A stretch of 64,000 nucleotides of DNA from Cercophora sp. LCS_1 (lineage: Eukaryota > Ascomycota > Sordariomycetes > Sordariales > Lasiosphaeriaceae): positions 558,001 to 622,000 of the forward strand of contig JAPZLL010000004.1 in assembly GCA_036250225.1 (NCBI GenBank), written 5' to 3'. Of the stretch, positions 24,464 to 35,722 are shown one piece after another; position 1 is the stretch's first letter, and each line of letters starts with the position of its first letter. The notes under the pieces are model-generated. The model was given only the letters and a program-made list of their open reading frames with translations. It was not told where the DNA came from and did no database searches. The position numbers and the translations under genes were made by a program.

Positions 24464-25951
24464 ATGTCATCTACGCGGGATGTAGATGCGATGGACGTCG
24501 ACAAGATTGAGGCCGGACCCCTCGCGGACAACTACGACCCCGCCGAGTCTGATGTGTAATTACCGGTTTCCCCACACGCTTTGGGGGTTCGATTGTGGGA
24601 ACTGACAGTCGAGGCGAAACAGAGAGAGTTCGACAGCGTCCATTTCGTCGAGCATCCTCGAGTATCGAGCACTCCACGGGCGAACGTTCCACAGCGCCCG
24701 TCACCAGACTGAGTACTATGCTCCCATTGACGGCCAGCAGCAGCAGTCTATTGATCTCTCGTATGGTTGATCCTCCAACAGGCGTGTTGATGACTTGCTG
24801 ATTGAGTGTCAATGGTAGACACCATTACCTCACCCTTCTTTGCGGCGGCAAGCTGTATCTGGCACCAATTCCGGACGATGTTAAGGTTAGCTAATGTTCC
24901 ATTCCACGAGTTGTCTGATCCGTTAGCTGATTCCATCGCAGGAAGTGCTCGACGTCGGAACCGGCACAGGTATATAAGACTCGCTCGGGTCTGTAAAGTT
25001 CATCCGCTGACAATGTCGACCAAACAGGCATCTGGGCCATGTAAAGCCCCCTTACCATTCACTCTCCCTGAAAACAACCCATGATTAACATCAAACCAGC
25101 GACTTTGCAGACCAACACCCCGAAGCACACGTCATCGGCACCGATCTCTCCCCCATGCAACCGACATGGATCCCCTCCAACATGCGCTTCGAAGTCGATG
25201 ACGCCACCCTGCCCTGGACCTGGGACGCCAACCGGTTTGATTTCATCCACATGCGCTACCTGATGGGTGCCATCCGCGACTACAACCACCTGTTCCGCGA
25301 GGCTTTCTCCCATACAAAACCAGGTGGATGGATCCAATCGGCCGAGATTGATTCGGATTATCGCAGCGATGACGGGACCACGGATCATGTTCCCTGCTTG
25401 CAGACGTGGAATCGCTTCTTTACCGAGGCGGGCAAGGCGACGGGCGCCGTCTTCAGCGTTGTTGCTGATGATTTGCAGAGGAAGGCGGCGACGGAGGCGG
25501 GGTATGTTGATGTTGAGTGCAAAACGTTCAAGGTGAGATACTTTGCTTCTCTCTACCTACGCTCCTCTTCTTTGGGTCAAAGACATCATGTTGTTATTTT
25601 TTTTGTCGTCGGACCGAAGGGGTGAAGTTGGCTGAAATTTGGGTGCAGGTTCCCATGGGAGGTTGGGCTCTCGACCCGAAACTCGCCGAGATTGGCCACA
25701 TTATCTCTGCTGCCCTTGATAACGATCTGGAAGGTTAGTTGGCGCCAATCTCGCTTGATTTTTGATTTGGATAAGTTGAGTTTCTAAGCGGAAGTGCAGG
25801 ATACACATTGTTTCTCTGGCACAACGTCCTGAAGTGGCCTGCCGAGGAATACAGGCCGTGGATCCACGAGATGCGAAAGGCGCTACGAAATCGGAGGATT
25901 CATGGCTACATGTTTGTCCGCTACGTGTGGGCGAGGAAACCGGGTGCTTGA
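24464..25951 (+). CDS. LaeA-like SAM-dependent methyltransferase, 335 aa, eight exons
   Basis: Exons: 24464-24555, 24623-24760, 24819-24885, 24942-24969, 25028-25040, 25100-25532, 25649-25733 and 25800-25951, totalling 336 codons with matching phases throughout. The first intron is placed GTAATT...AACAG because an AACTGAC branch site sits 16 nt before that acceptor; an alternative pair (GTGTAA...GACAG) is also in frame. The N-terminus is the variable acidic tail (LADNYDPAESD). The class I methyltransferase motif I, VLDVGTGTGIWAID (residues 101-114), is split over three exons, one only 13 nt long. Downstream are VIGTDLSPMQP, PPN-like WIPSNMRFEVDD, HMRYLMGAI and KPGGWIQSAEID, the standard order for fungal LaeA/TAM-type enzymes. 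Members act as nuclear regulators of secondary metabolism or as metabolite methyltransferases; which applies here is unknown. Confidence 0.88.
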
Positions 25952-26160
25952 GCCGGAACTGAAGCTGGAAAGCATGCGGTTGCTTGACTCACAGGGTAGT
26001 TTGGGGATGAAGAGACTGCAAAGTTACAACGGGCGGGAGAACTGATGCAAGCGTGGGCTGCTCTGAATTGAATTAAAGGCGTTGGGGGATATGCCGACCA
26101 CGTATCTACGTACTACCTACAGTCGACAGGTATCGAGGTGATGAACCACGTTCACCCACC

Positions 26161-26927
26161 TTACATCTGCAAAACCTCCATAGCCTCAGCCATCTTCTCG
26201 CTAAACTCCATGACGTTATCCACGTTCATCCGGAAGACAGTCGGGCTGAACGACGTGATAGCACCGGCAATCGTCCCATCCAACGCAGCCAAGTCACCCT
26301 TCATGATGGAAGCAACGGGACCCTCGATGGAGCCGATGATGCCGTACGCGATAGTCTGTCGGTGTTGGTTAGCCTCAAGCGTTTCGCCATCAGGCACAGA
26401 AAGAAAAAAGAAAGAAGAAAACACACATCAACCACACTCTCAATCCCCCTCAACACAGCCGTCACCGGCGGCCCAACAAACGGGATCTTGGTCAGGAACC
26501 CGGCCTTTCCAATCAAGGTATTCAACAAATCCTGGTGCGCCTTGACAAAAACGCGGAACGCATTGCCGATTGCCGTTGCGTCGTCGCCGCCGTAACTGGC
26601 CTTGGGACCGGCGCTCATGGCGCCGATAGCGCCGGTGGCTGTGGCGATGATATCGGTGAAGCCGCCGATGACGGTCTGGTGTGTGTTAGCTCGATGCCGG
26701 ATGCTAGATGGGGGGTGGGGGTTGGAAAGGAGGGGGAAACATACAGGCCAAGGCCCAGCACCGATGAGAAGAAGCGGCGCATTGGTAATGCTGAGTTGCT
26801 GGGCTGGGGCAAGGAGAGCCTGGGACTTGGCGGTGAGGGTCTCGACGTTCTTGACCACGTCAACGGCGGGGAGCTGGGCGAGGGCGACGCCCAAGGTCGC
26901 TGTTGTGGTGAAGATGGAGAAACGCAT
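26161..26927 (-). CDS. HsbA-like secreted cell-wall protein, 208 aa
   Basis: Three exons: 26927-26745, 26675-26427 and 26355-26161, with introns of 69 and 71 nt; the first donor is GTATGT. The start is the ATG giving a clean signal peptide (MRFSIFTTTATLGVALAQLP); an in-frame ATG ten codons upstream would weaken it. The mature part is an all-helical, Ala/Ile-rich, Cys-free chain. It contains VDVVKNVETLTAKSQALLAP near the start, IGNAFRVFVKAHQDLLNTLI mid-way and FSEKMAEAMEVLQ at the end. This is the pattern of the hydrophobic-surface-binding protein A / cell-wall galactomannoprotein family, which is secreted, binds hydrophobic surfaces or the wall, and can recruit hydrolases. The second donor is GTGTGT, weaker than usual. 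Confidence 0.8.
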
Positions 26928-27529
26928 TGTGGAGGTGGCTTGCGATAGCTTGGTCAACGGCGAAGACGAGTGTGTGAAGTGGATGCAATGGATGGGTGGA
27001 TGGATGGTGGCTTGTCATGAAGAAAAGGAGTTGCTGCTCCATCTATTTGTCCAAGTGCGAGTTGACTCGCTAGTTGTCCTGACGATCGACATCACCACGC
27101 GCAGCGAGCTTGTGAATCGCGGCCCGGCCTTCCCATCAGCAAACCAGCTTGGCACTGCCTGGGGTGGTGTCTCGGAGCATTTGCGGATTCCCACATGCCA
27201 GAGCCCGTCGCGGGCGTCGGGGTTTGCTTCCGTGGTATGCTCGGAGACACTCCGGCTGTGGACATTCCAGTGGTCTATGAGATTTCCCGTTTCCCCCGAC
27301 CATTTCCCGTATACGCCAGACACCAAAATGCCATGTGAGCTTCCCGTGTATACCATCTAGTTCCCTTTTGTTTCGTCGTTACCAAGTCATCGGAATGTTG
27401 TCGATGCGGGTCGCAAGTTCTGTGAGACCTTGTGTAGTAGCCGTGCGGCCCGCGCAGGCACCTCCATCGAGCTGAGTGAGGACATCGGTGTTCTACTGAC
27501 CCGCAGCGAGCGTGGGAGGATGCGTATGC
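26928..27529. other. intergenic upstream of the HsbA-like gene
   Basis: About 600 bp between two minus-strand genes. It should contain the HsbA-like promoter. No clear element seen. Confidence 0.45.
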
Positions 27530-27940
27530 CTAGCGCGCAGCGTTGCGGTCACCGCTCCCCCTGCGGCCGTTGGACGGGCTGAGCAGCATTGTCACGCCCA
27601 AGGGAATCGGCAGTGGGAAAGGGAGCGGGTTGACGGGGCTGGTCATCATGGCGATGGCGAGCGTTTGGTTCATCTGCTGTCTCGTGGCGCTGTCATCGCG
27701 CTGGGTCGGGGCGGGCCGGGGAGTTGGCCGAGGAGCGGGCCGAGACGGCCGGGAAGATGGGGTAGTGTTTGAGCGGAATAGCGGCGGCGGACGGGCAGAA
27801 TTTGTGGAGTTGGATCTTGCGTGAAGAGGTGGCCGGTCGGCCGTATGATCAACGGACCCGGACCGTATCGACATGCGCGGGAAGGCCGTGCTGCCGGGAC
27901 GGGGGTTGGTGGAGTTTTGACGGCGCGAAAAGGAAGACAT
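27530..27940 (-). CDS. small Pro/Ser/Arg-rich ORF, 136 aa, hypothetical
   Basis: A minus-strand single-exon frame. The ATG at 27940 (MSSFSRRQNSTNPRPG) follows a T/C-rich leader; an earlier in-frame start at 28057 would add 39 hydrophobic-rich residues. The first about 85 residues are basic, Pro/Ser-rich and disordered (RPSRPAPRPTPRPAP). A short moderately hydrophobic tail follows (LAIAMMTSPVNPLPFPLPIP, GVTMLLSP). No family is recognised. The compact start and position between two promoters make it plausible, but it could be chance in GC-rich DNA. Confidence 0.4.
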   Translation of the reverse strand: MSSFSRRQNSTNPRPGSTAFPRMSIRSGSVDHTADRPPLHARSNSTNSARPPPLFRSNTTPSSRPSRPAPRPTPRPAPTQRDDSATRQQMNQTLAIAMMTSPVNPLPFPLPIPLGVTMLLSPSNGRRGSGDRNAAR

Positions 27941-29570
27941 GATAGCTGTTGTCTGTGAAGGTGCAGATGCAAGTGAAACGATACAGCAGATATTGCCTTG
28001 ATGAGCAACTAGATAGAAGGTTATAAACACCAAAGCTTGAGCTCCCAGGGGTGGCATCGTTCGATGGCGAGTCCCCGGATTTCAGGTTGGTTTCAGCGCT
28101 CTCGCCCCACTGCAAAAAACATACGACCACGAACTTGAGATGACTTCATCTCTACCAAAAACACCCAACAATATCGCAACAGATCAAGTGTTGATGCGAT
28201 CCTTTCGTTTCATCGGCCCTTGGGTTGGGTGAAGCCCTCCGCATCGCTTGCTCGGCCATACTTGGAGCCAAGGCGGGGCTGTTTGTGGTGCCCACCGACG
28301 GAGCGTGGCGAACTGCAGCAAAACGAACTGACAAAAAGAGTTGCAAACAAGAAGTGCGCGACAAAAAGAAAAGGGTGAAAAAAAAAGGCAGAAAGGATAC
28401 CGCATTAAGCGCGAGATGGTCGCGCTGCCGATGACGGCGTCGCCGGAGACACCGAAGCCGAGCCGAGCTGATGGGTTTGGGTCTCTGGGTCTGCTCGGAG
28501 AAATCCCAACGTGGGAGGCGGTTGCTGCAGTCGGCGCCCGCCTAAAAAAGCTGTCAGATGACATGCATGCAACCTGCACCTCATTCCCCTGTTTTCCAGG
28601 CGCCTATCGGACGATTCCGAGGACCTCGAAGACGTGTGAACCTCTGAGAACCACAACTAATAGAAACGTAAACGCCAAAGGGTCAAACAGTCACCGATTG
28701 ATCAGGGCTAAGGACGCTCCCGTGGCTCCGAGGCGGAGGCGTGGGGTTTCACCCACTGCAAGCCTCCTGACCACAGTTGCGTGACCAAAAAAAAGGCGGG
28801 GGAAAACAAAAAGGAATGAGAAGACGTACGTGGCAACCGTCAATGATGGAACAGCGCAGAGCAGGCGTCGCGATCATTGGTAAGATCAGCAGGCAAAGCG
28901 GGTGGAATGCGATGTCATGGCGCAACGACTGTTCGAACTTCGAAGTTCGGCTGGTCCAGAATTACGCACAAATCTCGCAGAGGGGAAGCCATGACGCACG
29001 CCCTGGCCTTGGCAGTGAAACCCCCGGAGATCGCTGGAAGCTTCAGTTTTCGGAGCTCGCTGCAGTGTGACAGAGCAGGGCAGCATGGAGTCCCGCGTTT
29101 TTGGCAAGCAAAAGCAACTCGGGCGAACTCCGCGGCCCTATCAACGGCAGCCCCAGGTCACCTTTTTGCTGCCGGCTTATCACAGGTTGCAGTCGGTGCG
29201 GTTGCCGGAAAGGCGCATGTGGGCTGACGGCAACTGCTGTGGACGCCCAGTGGCGGAGAGTTTCCCAATCGGGTCGCCCAGGGCCCAGTCGTGCCTGCCA
29301 TTCAGTGGATCACAGTCACCGCCTTCGTCCCCAAGACGGGAAAAGAACCAGCACAAACGACGCAAACCCGCACAAAGCGCGCAAAGTCAAAAGGTCACTC
29401 CGGCATTGGGAACTCAGGTATAAGTATCTGCTGATTCTCCCTCCCATCCCGATCTGAACCTCCATCATTCACCACGCACTTCCACCAAGTAAAACAAGCA
29501 ATTCAGATCTCAGATCTACCCCGCGATAACCAACCCCACACACACACACACCCCACCAACAACCATCAAA
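27941..29570. other. intergenic upstream of the copper metallothionein
   Basis: 1.6 kb between divergent genes. It holds a TATA-like TATAAG at 29419 and an (AC)n run just before the metallothionein start. No gene supported. Confidence 0.5.
29419..29424 (+). promoter_or_regulatory. probable TATA element of the metallothionein gene
   Basis: TATAAG about 150 bp upstream of the ATG, followed by a pyrimidine-rich stretch suited to transcription start and leader. Confidence 0.5.
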
Positions 29571-29718
29571 ATGAAGGGTGACTGCGGCTGCTCTGGCTCG
29601 TCCAGCTCTTGCACCTGCTCGTCGGGCTCCTGTTCGTAACCCTTTGTGTTTACCTCGATATGGCCCAGTACTGACTGACGCTCAATCACCAGGCTCTTGC
29701 TCCGGCTGCGGCAAATAA
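29571..29718 (+). CDS. cmt: copper metallothionein, 28 aa
   Basis: Two exons: 29571-29631 and 29693-29718, split by a 61-nt intron (GT-AG; phase 1). The predicted product starts MKGDCGCSGSSSSCTC and ends CSCSGCGK. Its seven Cys are in Cys-X-Cys and Cys-X-X-Cys spacing, nearly the same as the 25-residue Neurospora crassa copper metallothionein, which also has seven Cys and an intron-split gene. The protein binds Cu(I) through all-thiolate clusters and buffers or detoxifies copper in the cytosol. The donor must be GTTCGT: the more canonical-looking GTAACC four bases later shifts the frame and loses the Cys-rich tail. Expression is expected to be copper-induced, but I could not identify the control element. 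Confidence 0.9.
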
Positions 29719-30104
29719 GCAGATTCCATTCTCTTGACCCTTTTACACGATACCTTCGCATCGGCAGCACGGCTCGGTTAGGCTCGGCTTTCGGCGACCT
29801 CCACCACGCCCTGGTCCATCTTCAGCCCTTTGCAAACAATTCACCAGTTATGACGGGTCGGATCGGATAAGGACTTTGGGGGGATTCACTCATTTGAAGT
29901 TATCGGGATTTGGTTCGGATCAGGGGTTTGGCACGAAATATGAACACGCTACGATCCTTTTGCTAGCAAAGTAATACACGTCTTGGTTTGCTTCACTTAT
30001 CAGTACTGTCAGTGATCTTGCCCATGCTCCAAATATCAATGCCGTCATGTTGAATGCCACACGTACGCCGGTCACCGGGTGTAAAGCGTAAAATAGCCAT
30101 GATC
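29719..30104. other. intergenic, convergent 3' ends
   Basis: 386 bp between the metallothionein stop and the stop of the PX-associated gene. 3' UTR/terminator DNA; no other element seen. Confidence 0.5.
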
Positions 30105-32387
30105 CTAAGTCTGCCCTCTAGCCTCTATCATGTTTGCGCGCTTGTGCCTCCATGTGTCCGCCACCATTTTCTCAAAGCCCATAGCTAGCGACTCTACCAC
30201 AACCTTCACATCGGGCGGACGCGGTGTGTCCCGCTCCGCCAACTCAGCCAGCGCTGACGGGTCCCACCCATCTCGTGTCGCCGCGCTCACAGTCTTGCCA
30301 TGTGCCAGTGACCCCTTCACGTCCCTTCCGGATCGCAATTCTCCACCCGGCACCGCCGGTCCCACCACAGTGTCGTCTAGTAGCTGCTGCCAGCGGGAGA
30401 GAAACATACCCGGCCCGGAGATGCTGCTTCGACTGCCCAATGCATCATCCACAGAAAGGACACCCCCTTCAGGCATGTCGTCGAGAATGTGCTGCATCCT
30501 CTGTAGTGAGAGATTCTCAAGGGTGAGAAGATACTCCGCATGTGCGTCCAGTGCTGGCACAACCCGGTTCCGTGTCTCAATGGGAAGCGACAGATACAGA
30601 GCCTGGAGGTTACTACTGAATGCCCCAGCAGCACCTCTGCGTCTCGCGTCGAGCCCCGAACCACTGTTAGTTGGTGTCTTCTCTTCACCCGGACCACGGT
30701 GAGTTTGCTGAAACACTTTGACTGTTTCGACGCACCAAGCACGAAAGTCCTCCCGTATTTCGGGACACAGCGTTGCTACCTGGTAAAGCCAGTTGTAGAG
30801 GCTATGGCGGTGTTTTTTGAGGAGAGTAACGTAGTCTTCGATTGAAGGGGCACGGGTTGCCAGCTTGGTACCTTGCTCAAAACTCGACGATATGCCACTT
30901 GGGGTCTTGTTGGGTTTGCTCGTAGCAATGAAGTCTGTGATGAAGCTTTCAGTCGCAGCAAGATGCACCCGCAGGTCGATCTTCTCGTGAACTCGACGAA
31001 TCATGGGCTCAAAGGCGGACACTAAGTCCTTGACTGCCTGTGTGAACAAGTCTGGGCTTTGACGACAAAGAGCTTTGGTAATCTCATCACGATCCCGAAT
31101 GGCAATGAGAGCTGAATAGTAATCCAAACATTGCTGATGCTGGTCTTCAGAAAGAAGACTGGCTGAAGGTCCCAGAATAGCCACTACAATTGACGTGGGC
31201 GCGTTGATACTATCCCTACGAGTGGTCTCGTGGGTAGACCTATCACTGTCGATGTACCGTTTGATTGCGAGGAGATGCTCCTTGTTCGGCCCTGGCTTCG
31301 CTCTTTCGATCTTATCGACCGTCTTGCGGAAATCAGTGCTGTCCCAGGATAGTACCAACGAGATGATTCTGTCACTGTCAGTCTTTGACAAAATCAAAAG
31401 CTTTCAACAGCCATACCTCTGAAGCAGGTTCATGCCGTCGTCGGCATTCTGCGTCAGCCCAAACCAGTTTGAAATGGCCCCAACGCTCAGCTTCGACAAC
31501 AGCAACTTCATCATCCCATTGATCATTGTGGCTGCATTCCCAACACGTAGTGTCTGCCTTATCATGGCATAAGGAATCAGCTTATGGACTCCCTCTACCA
31601 GCTTCAGCAGATAAGGCCCTTCAGGAGACAAAACAAAGACGTGATGGATGAACGTTGCCAGACTAGAGAAGTCAGCCTTTACAGCCTCGATGGGGAGAGC
31701 GACAACCTACTGCAGGATGATGTAGTCAGCACATGCTTGGATTGCGGGAGAGTGCTCCTCAAGGTTCACTCGGGTCGCGGAACACTCGAAGAGCTCTTCC
31801 ACCAAGCTTCCGTACACAAGCTCATGCACGCCATCCTCCCATGCGCGCGCAAGGTCATGAGCTTTGGACCTGTTGTAAGACCCACCAAGATCTACGCCTG
31901 CACGTTTGGTGATCCCACCGAGAATTCCGCGAGACACGGCCTCATGGATAACTGAGGCGGCGGTGGCGAGGGTTTTCCTAGTCCCCAAGGCACCTTTGTC
32001 GTAGCTTTCGGAGAGCTCGGCAGTTGCAAGTTTGGTCAAGACACCCTGAAATCTCCGATGCCAGAACTCTGGGGGTAGATCCCGAATACCAGGCACGGGC
32101 AGCACGATCCTGTTGAGTAACTCTGCGAGTAATGGTGAAGCTGAGGTTGATTCTTCGTATGCGGGCTCGTCAGACTTCAGGTGCTGGAGTGCGAACGGAT
32201 AACCATAATGAGCAATGGTACTGGGGTTCTTGAACCGTTCAACTTCGGTATAAGTTTGATGGTGGGTGAGTAGGTCGAAAAGGGCGTGCAGCTGGAGTGA
32301 GTGTAGGGTGTCGGGGGCGGCAGGCGCTGATGGCCGTGCGGCGACGGGGCCGCCCAAATTGAGTTTCCCGACATCGACGTGCGCCAT
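30105..32387 (-). CDS. PX-associated / DUF3818 domain protein, 728 aa
   Basis: Three exons: 32387-31711, 31662-31417 and 31368-30105, total 729 codons. Both introns are 48 nt. The first contains an in-frame TAG and has donor GTAGGT with a GCTGAC branch site. The N-terminus carries the PX-associated signature (LQLHALFDLLTHHQTYTEVE, IAHYGYPFALQHL). The middle has the conserved FIHHVFVLSPEGPYLLKLVE, then RQTLRVGNAATMINGMMKL and MNLLQRIISLVLSWD, as in DUF3818 proteins. These families occur with a PX phosphoinositide-binding domain in yeast Ypr097w-type proteins. I see no obvious PX domain here, so this may be a PX-less relative or have a diverged PX. A membrane-lipid or organelle-contact role is inferred. 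The C-terminal 300 residues are less conserved-looking. Confidence 0.75.
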
Positions 32388-33711
32388 CTTTTGTCACTAC
32401 CTCGCTGGGTGCTCCCAGCCTACAGCCCGCGTCCAAACGGAAGAGCAGTCAGGGCTGGGAGCTGAGTGTCGACTAGGCCAAACTAGAGGAGTAGCGTGAG
32501 ACGTGTCCAAAATGCAGGCAGGAGATGCGAATCTCGGCGTTGAAGTCAAGAGGGGCTGTGTTCCGTGCAGCTGGCGATGGCTGCGAGTCGCTAGCAGAAA
32601 GGAGGGAGTGCATCGAGAGGTTGAGAGTCAGCGCTTGTGACAGATTCCATCCCCGCGAACCCACGGGTCAAGTTGCCCCTGACTAACTAGGACGAAATCG
32701 AATCTCTCCATGATCGGTGGCGCAGTTGACGACGTGTGCGATGTCGCTGATGAAGCCTTTCATTGGACCATGGGAAGCGGGTGCAAGCGAAGCAGCACCT
32801 GTAGGCTGCAGCTGCGATGAGATCGATCTGGCATAAACCCCTAACCCTGGTATTTTTTGATCGTTTTCTCCTTCTCCAGCTCAACTCCTTCTTCATCGTC
32901 CTTCGCATGGTGGCTGGCCCGATAGCTTGGGCGCTCGTGCACAATTCCCATCTGCACTTCGCTGTATCCCGAATTATCACCTGCCGCCGTCTCTTCAGTG
33001 CCGCGAACGAACGCAAAGAGCGCAGGAATTGCAGCACAAGATCCAGCTCGGAGGCCAGGGTCGGGTCGAGACTCCGGTTGTGAGGGGCCCTGATGCCGTA
33101 TGACGCTAAACGACATTGCCGCTACGTCCGACGATTCCATTGCATCAGCACCATTACAATGGCGGCGCATGAAGACGGAAAGTCGGCGTTGTCTGTCGGG
33201 CAACCACCGTTTCCTCCCACGCTCCGCTGCACTGCGCCGGTCTGCGATCTCTGTGCGGCTGGACATTGCCAACCTTCATGACCAATAGTCACGGGAACCT
33301 GGGGAGCTATCGGGTTCGGGAAAAGCTTGATCGGCGAGGCGCCAACGTCAAACCGTCGACCTGCCACTCAGAACTGAATCTGACACTCGAGTGACCGATG
33401 TGGACTACCGTCACTCCTGACAAACATGCCCAACCACAATCGCACAGCCGAGCACTCTGACCTCATGCTAACAAGCGGAACTCTGGAGTTGCGACCAAGC
33501 TCGTCTGCGTATCGCCTCGCACTAATGGCAAAGACAGACAACCCGGCAAGTCGATGGGACATGGCGGGCCAGCCGCGCCCGTCGAACAGACATCGATCTG
33601 GTATATAACCATCGAGGTCTGGCATTCTGGATATGATGATCACTCACCAGCGAGAGTAGATCCCATTCCAGCCTTTTTACCGATATCTTCAGCACTGTGA
33701 CACTCCAAAAC
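32388..33711. other. divergent promoter region
   Basis: 1.3 kb upstream of both the PX-associated gene (-) and the multicopper oxidase gene (+). It contains a TATA box for the oxidase (listed separately). No gene supported. Confidence 0.5.
33602..33608 (+). promoter_or_regulatory. TATA box of the multicopper oxidase gene
   Basis: TATATAA 104 bp upstream of the ATG, a usual distance for a highly regulated fungal secreted-enzyme gene. Confidence 0.55.
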
Positions 33712-35722
33712 ATGCGCAGCAATACGATATCAACCCTCCTCTTGGGGGCGTTGTACCCCATCGCATCCCTCGCCGGGCAAGGCGTTGTCCACGATTACAG
33801 CTTCGTCCCCGATCACATCCTCCGGGTGACATACGCCGAAGTTTCGACGGGCTGCGAGAAGCGTATGAGCGTGGTCATCAATGGCACCATTCCAGGCCCC
33901 GCGGTCCATCTTCTCCCTGGAGCTGTCAGCTGGATCAGAGTGTACAATGACATGGCAGGCCAAAACCTCACCATGGTAAGTCCCAGTCCTATCCCCAAAG
34001 AAGAGTGTCATCGATGGCCCTTTCTCACCAAAATAGCACTGGCATGGCCTCACTCAACGAATGGCACCCTTTGCCGACGGCACTCCGCAAGCCAGCCAGT
34101 GGCCGATTCCACCAGGCCACTTCTTCGACTACGAGATTGCGATTGATCCCGAGGATGCCGGGACCTACTTCTACCACTCGCACGTCGAGATGCAAGCCAT
34201 GACATGCTCCGGCCCCCTGATTGTCGACGACTGCGGATCGTCGCCTTTCCACTATGATGATGAGCGCGTTCTGTCTTTCAGCGACTATTACCTCCAAAGC
34301 GACCAGCAGATGATGCACGACGTGATGGGCGCGCCCTTCAAGTGGATGGGCGAGGTCGACGGCATCCTTCTGAACGGCCAGGGCGTCGCAACCGGCAAGA
34401 CGGCGGCTTCGGGGCCGCCCGGTGGGAACAACGGCTTTTTCGGTGGTAGATTCGGCAGCCCTGCTGGACACGCTCTCGACAAGCGTCTCCATGCCCGCAA
34501 CTTCAATCAAGTTCAGGATTCCGACGTCTGCAGTCTGCCCGTCATCGACGTCGAGCCGGGTAAGGCTTACCGCTTCCGCTACATCGGCGCCACGGGTCTC
34601 TCCCTCATTACAACCGGCATTGAGGACCACAGCAACCTTACGATTGTTCAGATTGACGGGATGGAGTACAACGCCCCGGTCACTACCGACCACATCCAGA
34701 TTGGTCCCGGCCAGCGCTTTGACGTCCTCCTCCAGACCAAGACCATGGAGGAGCTTGCAGCCGACGGCAATAGGACCACCTACTACATCCAGTTCGAGAC
34801 TCGTGACCGTCCTGAGCCATACCGCGGCTATGGCGTTCTGCGTTACAATCACCAGACCGAAGTGCCGGCGTCGCCTCCCCAGTCTGTTGTCGACCTGCCG
34901 GAACGCGTTGATGATTGGCTCGAGTACACGTTTGAGCCTCTCTTCCCCGCGAAGAGCGAATTCCCAAGCGCCTCCGAGGTTACCCGCCGCATCATTATCG
35001 ATGCCGAGCTCACCGAGGACAACAACACCGGTCGTGTTGTGTGGCAGTTGGCGCATCTTTCCTGGACCGAGTTTAGCTATCAGTCTCCCGCTTTGGTGGA
35101 CATCTACCAGCACGGCCAAGATGCCATCCCGAGCCTTGACGCAGCCACCCAGAACAACGGGTGGGGATGGGATCCTAAAACTATGTCGTTCCCTGCGCAC
35201 GTCGGCGAGGTCCTCGAGATCGTCTTCGAGAATGTCGGCTCGGACCTCCAGAACAGTGGCGTCGTCGAGACACATCCCTTCCACGCCCACGGCAAGCATT
35301 ACTACGACATCGGCAGCGGCACTGGAAAGTACGACGCCGACGAGAACAACGCGAAGCTCGAGCAGCTCAACTATAAGCCCGTGAAGCGCGACACCACGAT
35401 GCTTTATCGGTACACTGAGAGAGTCTCGCCCGGCGAGGTATCTGGCTGGAGAGCGTGGCGTATTCGCATCACCGACCCCGGCGTTTGGATGATCCACTGC
35501 CACATCCTCGGGCATATGATGATGGGCATGCAGACCGTGTGGGTTGTGGGTGACGCCAGCGACATCATTAGTATCCCGAGACATTTTGCCAGTGGATACA
35601 TGACCTATGGCAGCAGCGTCTACGGGAACGCGACGCACGCTCCGGCCGTGTATCAGTACTTTAACGATACGAACAAGTGCGGCCCCGTTGGATCCCAGCC
35701 GCAGGAGAGACTCCGTATATAA
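33712..35722 (+). CDS. secreted ascorbate-oxidase-type multicopper oxidase, 649 aa
   Basis: Exons 33712-33975 and 34037-35722 with a 61-nt intron (GTAAGT...ATAG, phase 0). The start gives a signal peptide (MRSNTISTLLLGALYPIASL). Copper ligand motifs are complete: HWHG at residues 89-92, YHSH ending at H137, HPFHAHGKHYYDIG starting at H501, and HCHILGHMMMGM starting at H575 with Met586 as likely axial residue of T1 copper. Domain order is cupredoxin 3-1-2 as in laccases. The sequence pattern and HAHGKHYYDIG (in place of HLHGH) fit the fungal ascorbate-oxidase-like branch rather than basidiomycete laccases. Likely function: extracellular oxidation of phenols or ascorbate-like substrates with O2 reduced to water. 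N-glycosylation sequons (NLT, NRT, NNT, NAT, NDT) are present. Large antisense frames here are composition artefacts. Confidence 0.9.

Noticed and set aside
28105..28150. ACATACGACCA, like the start of ascomycete 5S rRNA
   Set aside because: Only the first 11 bases match; the following sequence does not resemble 5S rRNA.
34025..35638. 537-codon antisense frame across the multicopper oxidase
   Set aside because: Mirror of a GC3-rich coding frame; no family features, no splice logic.
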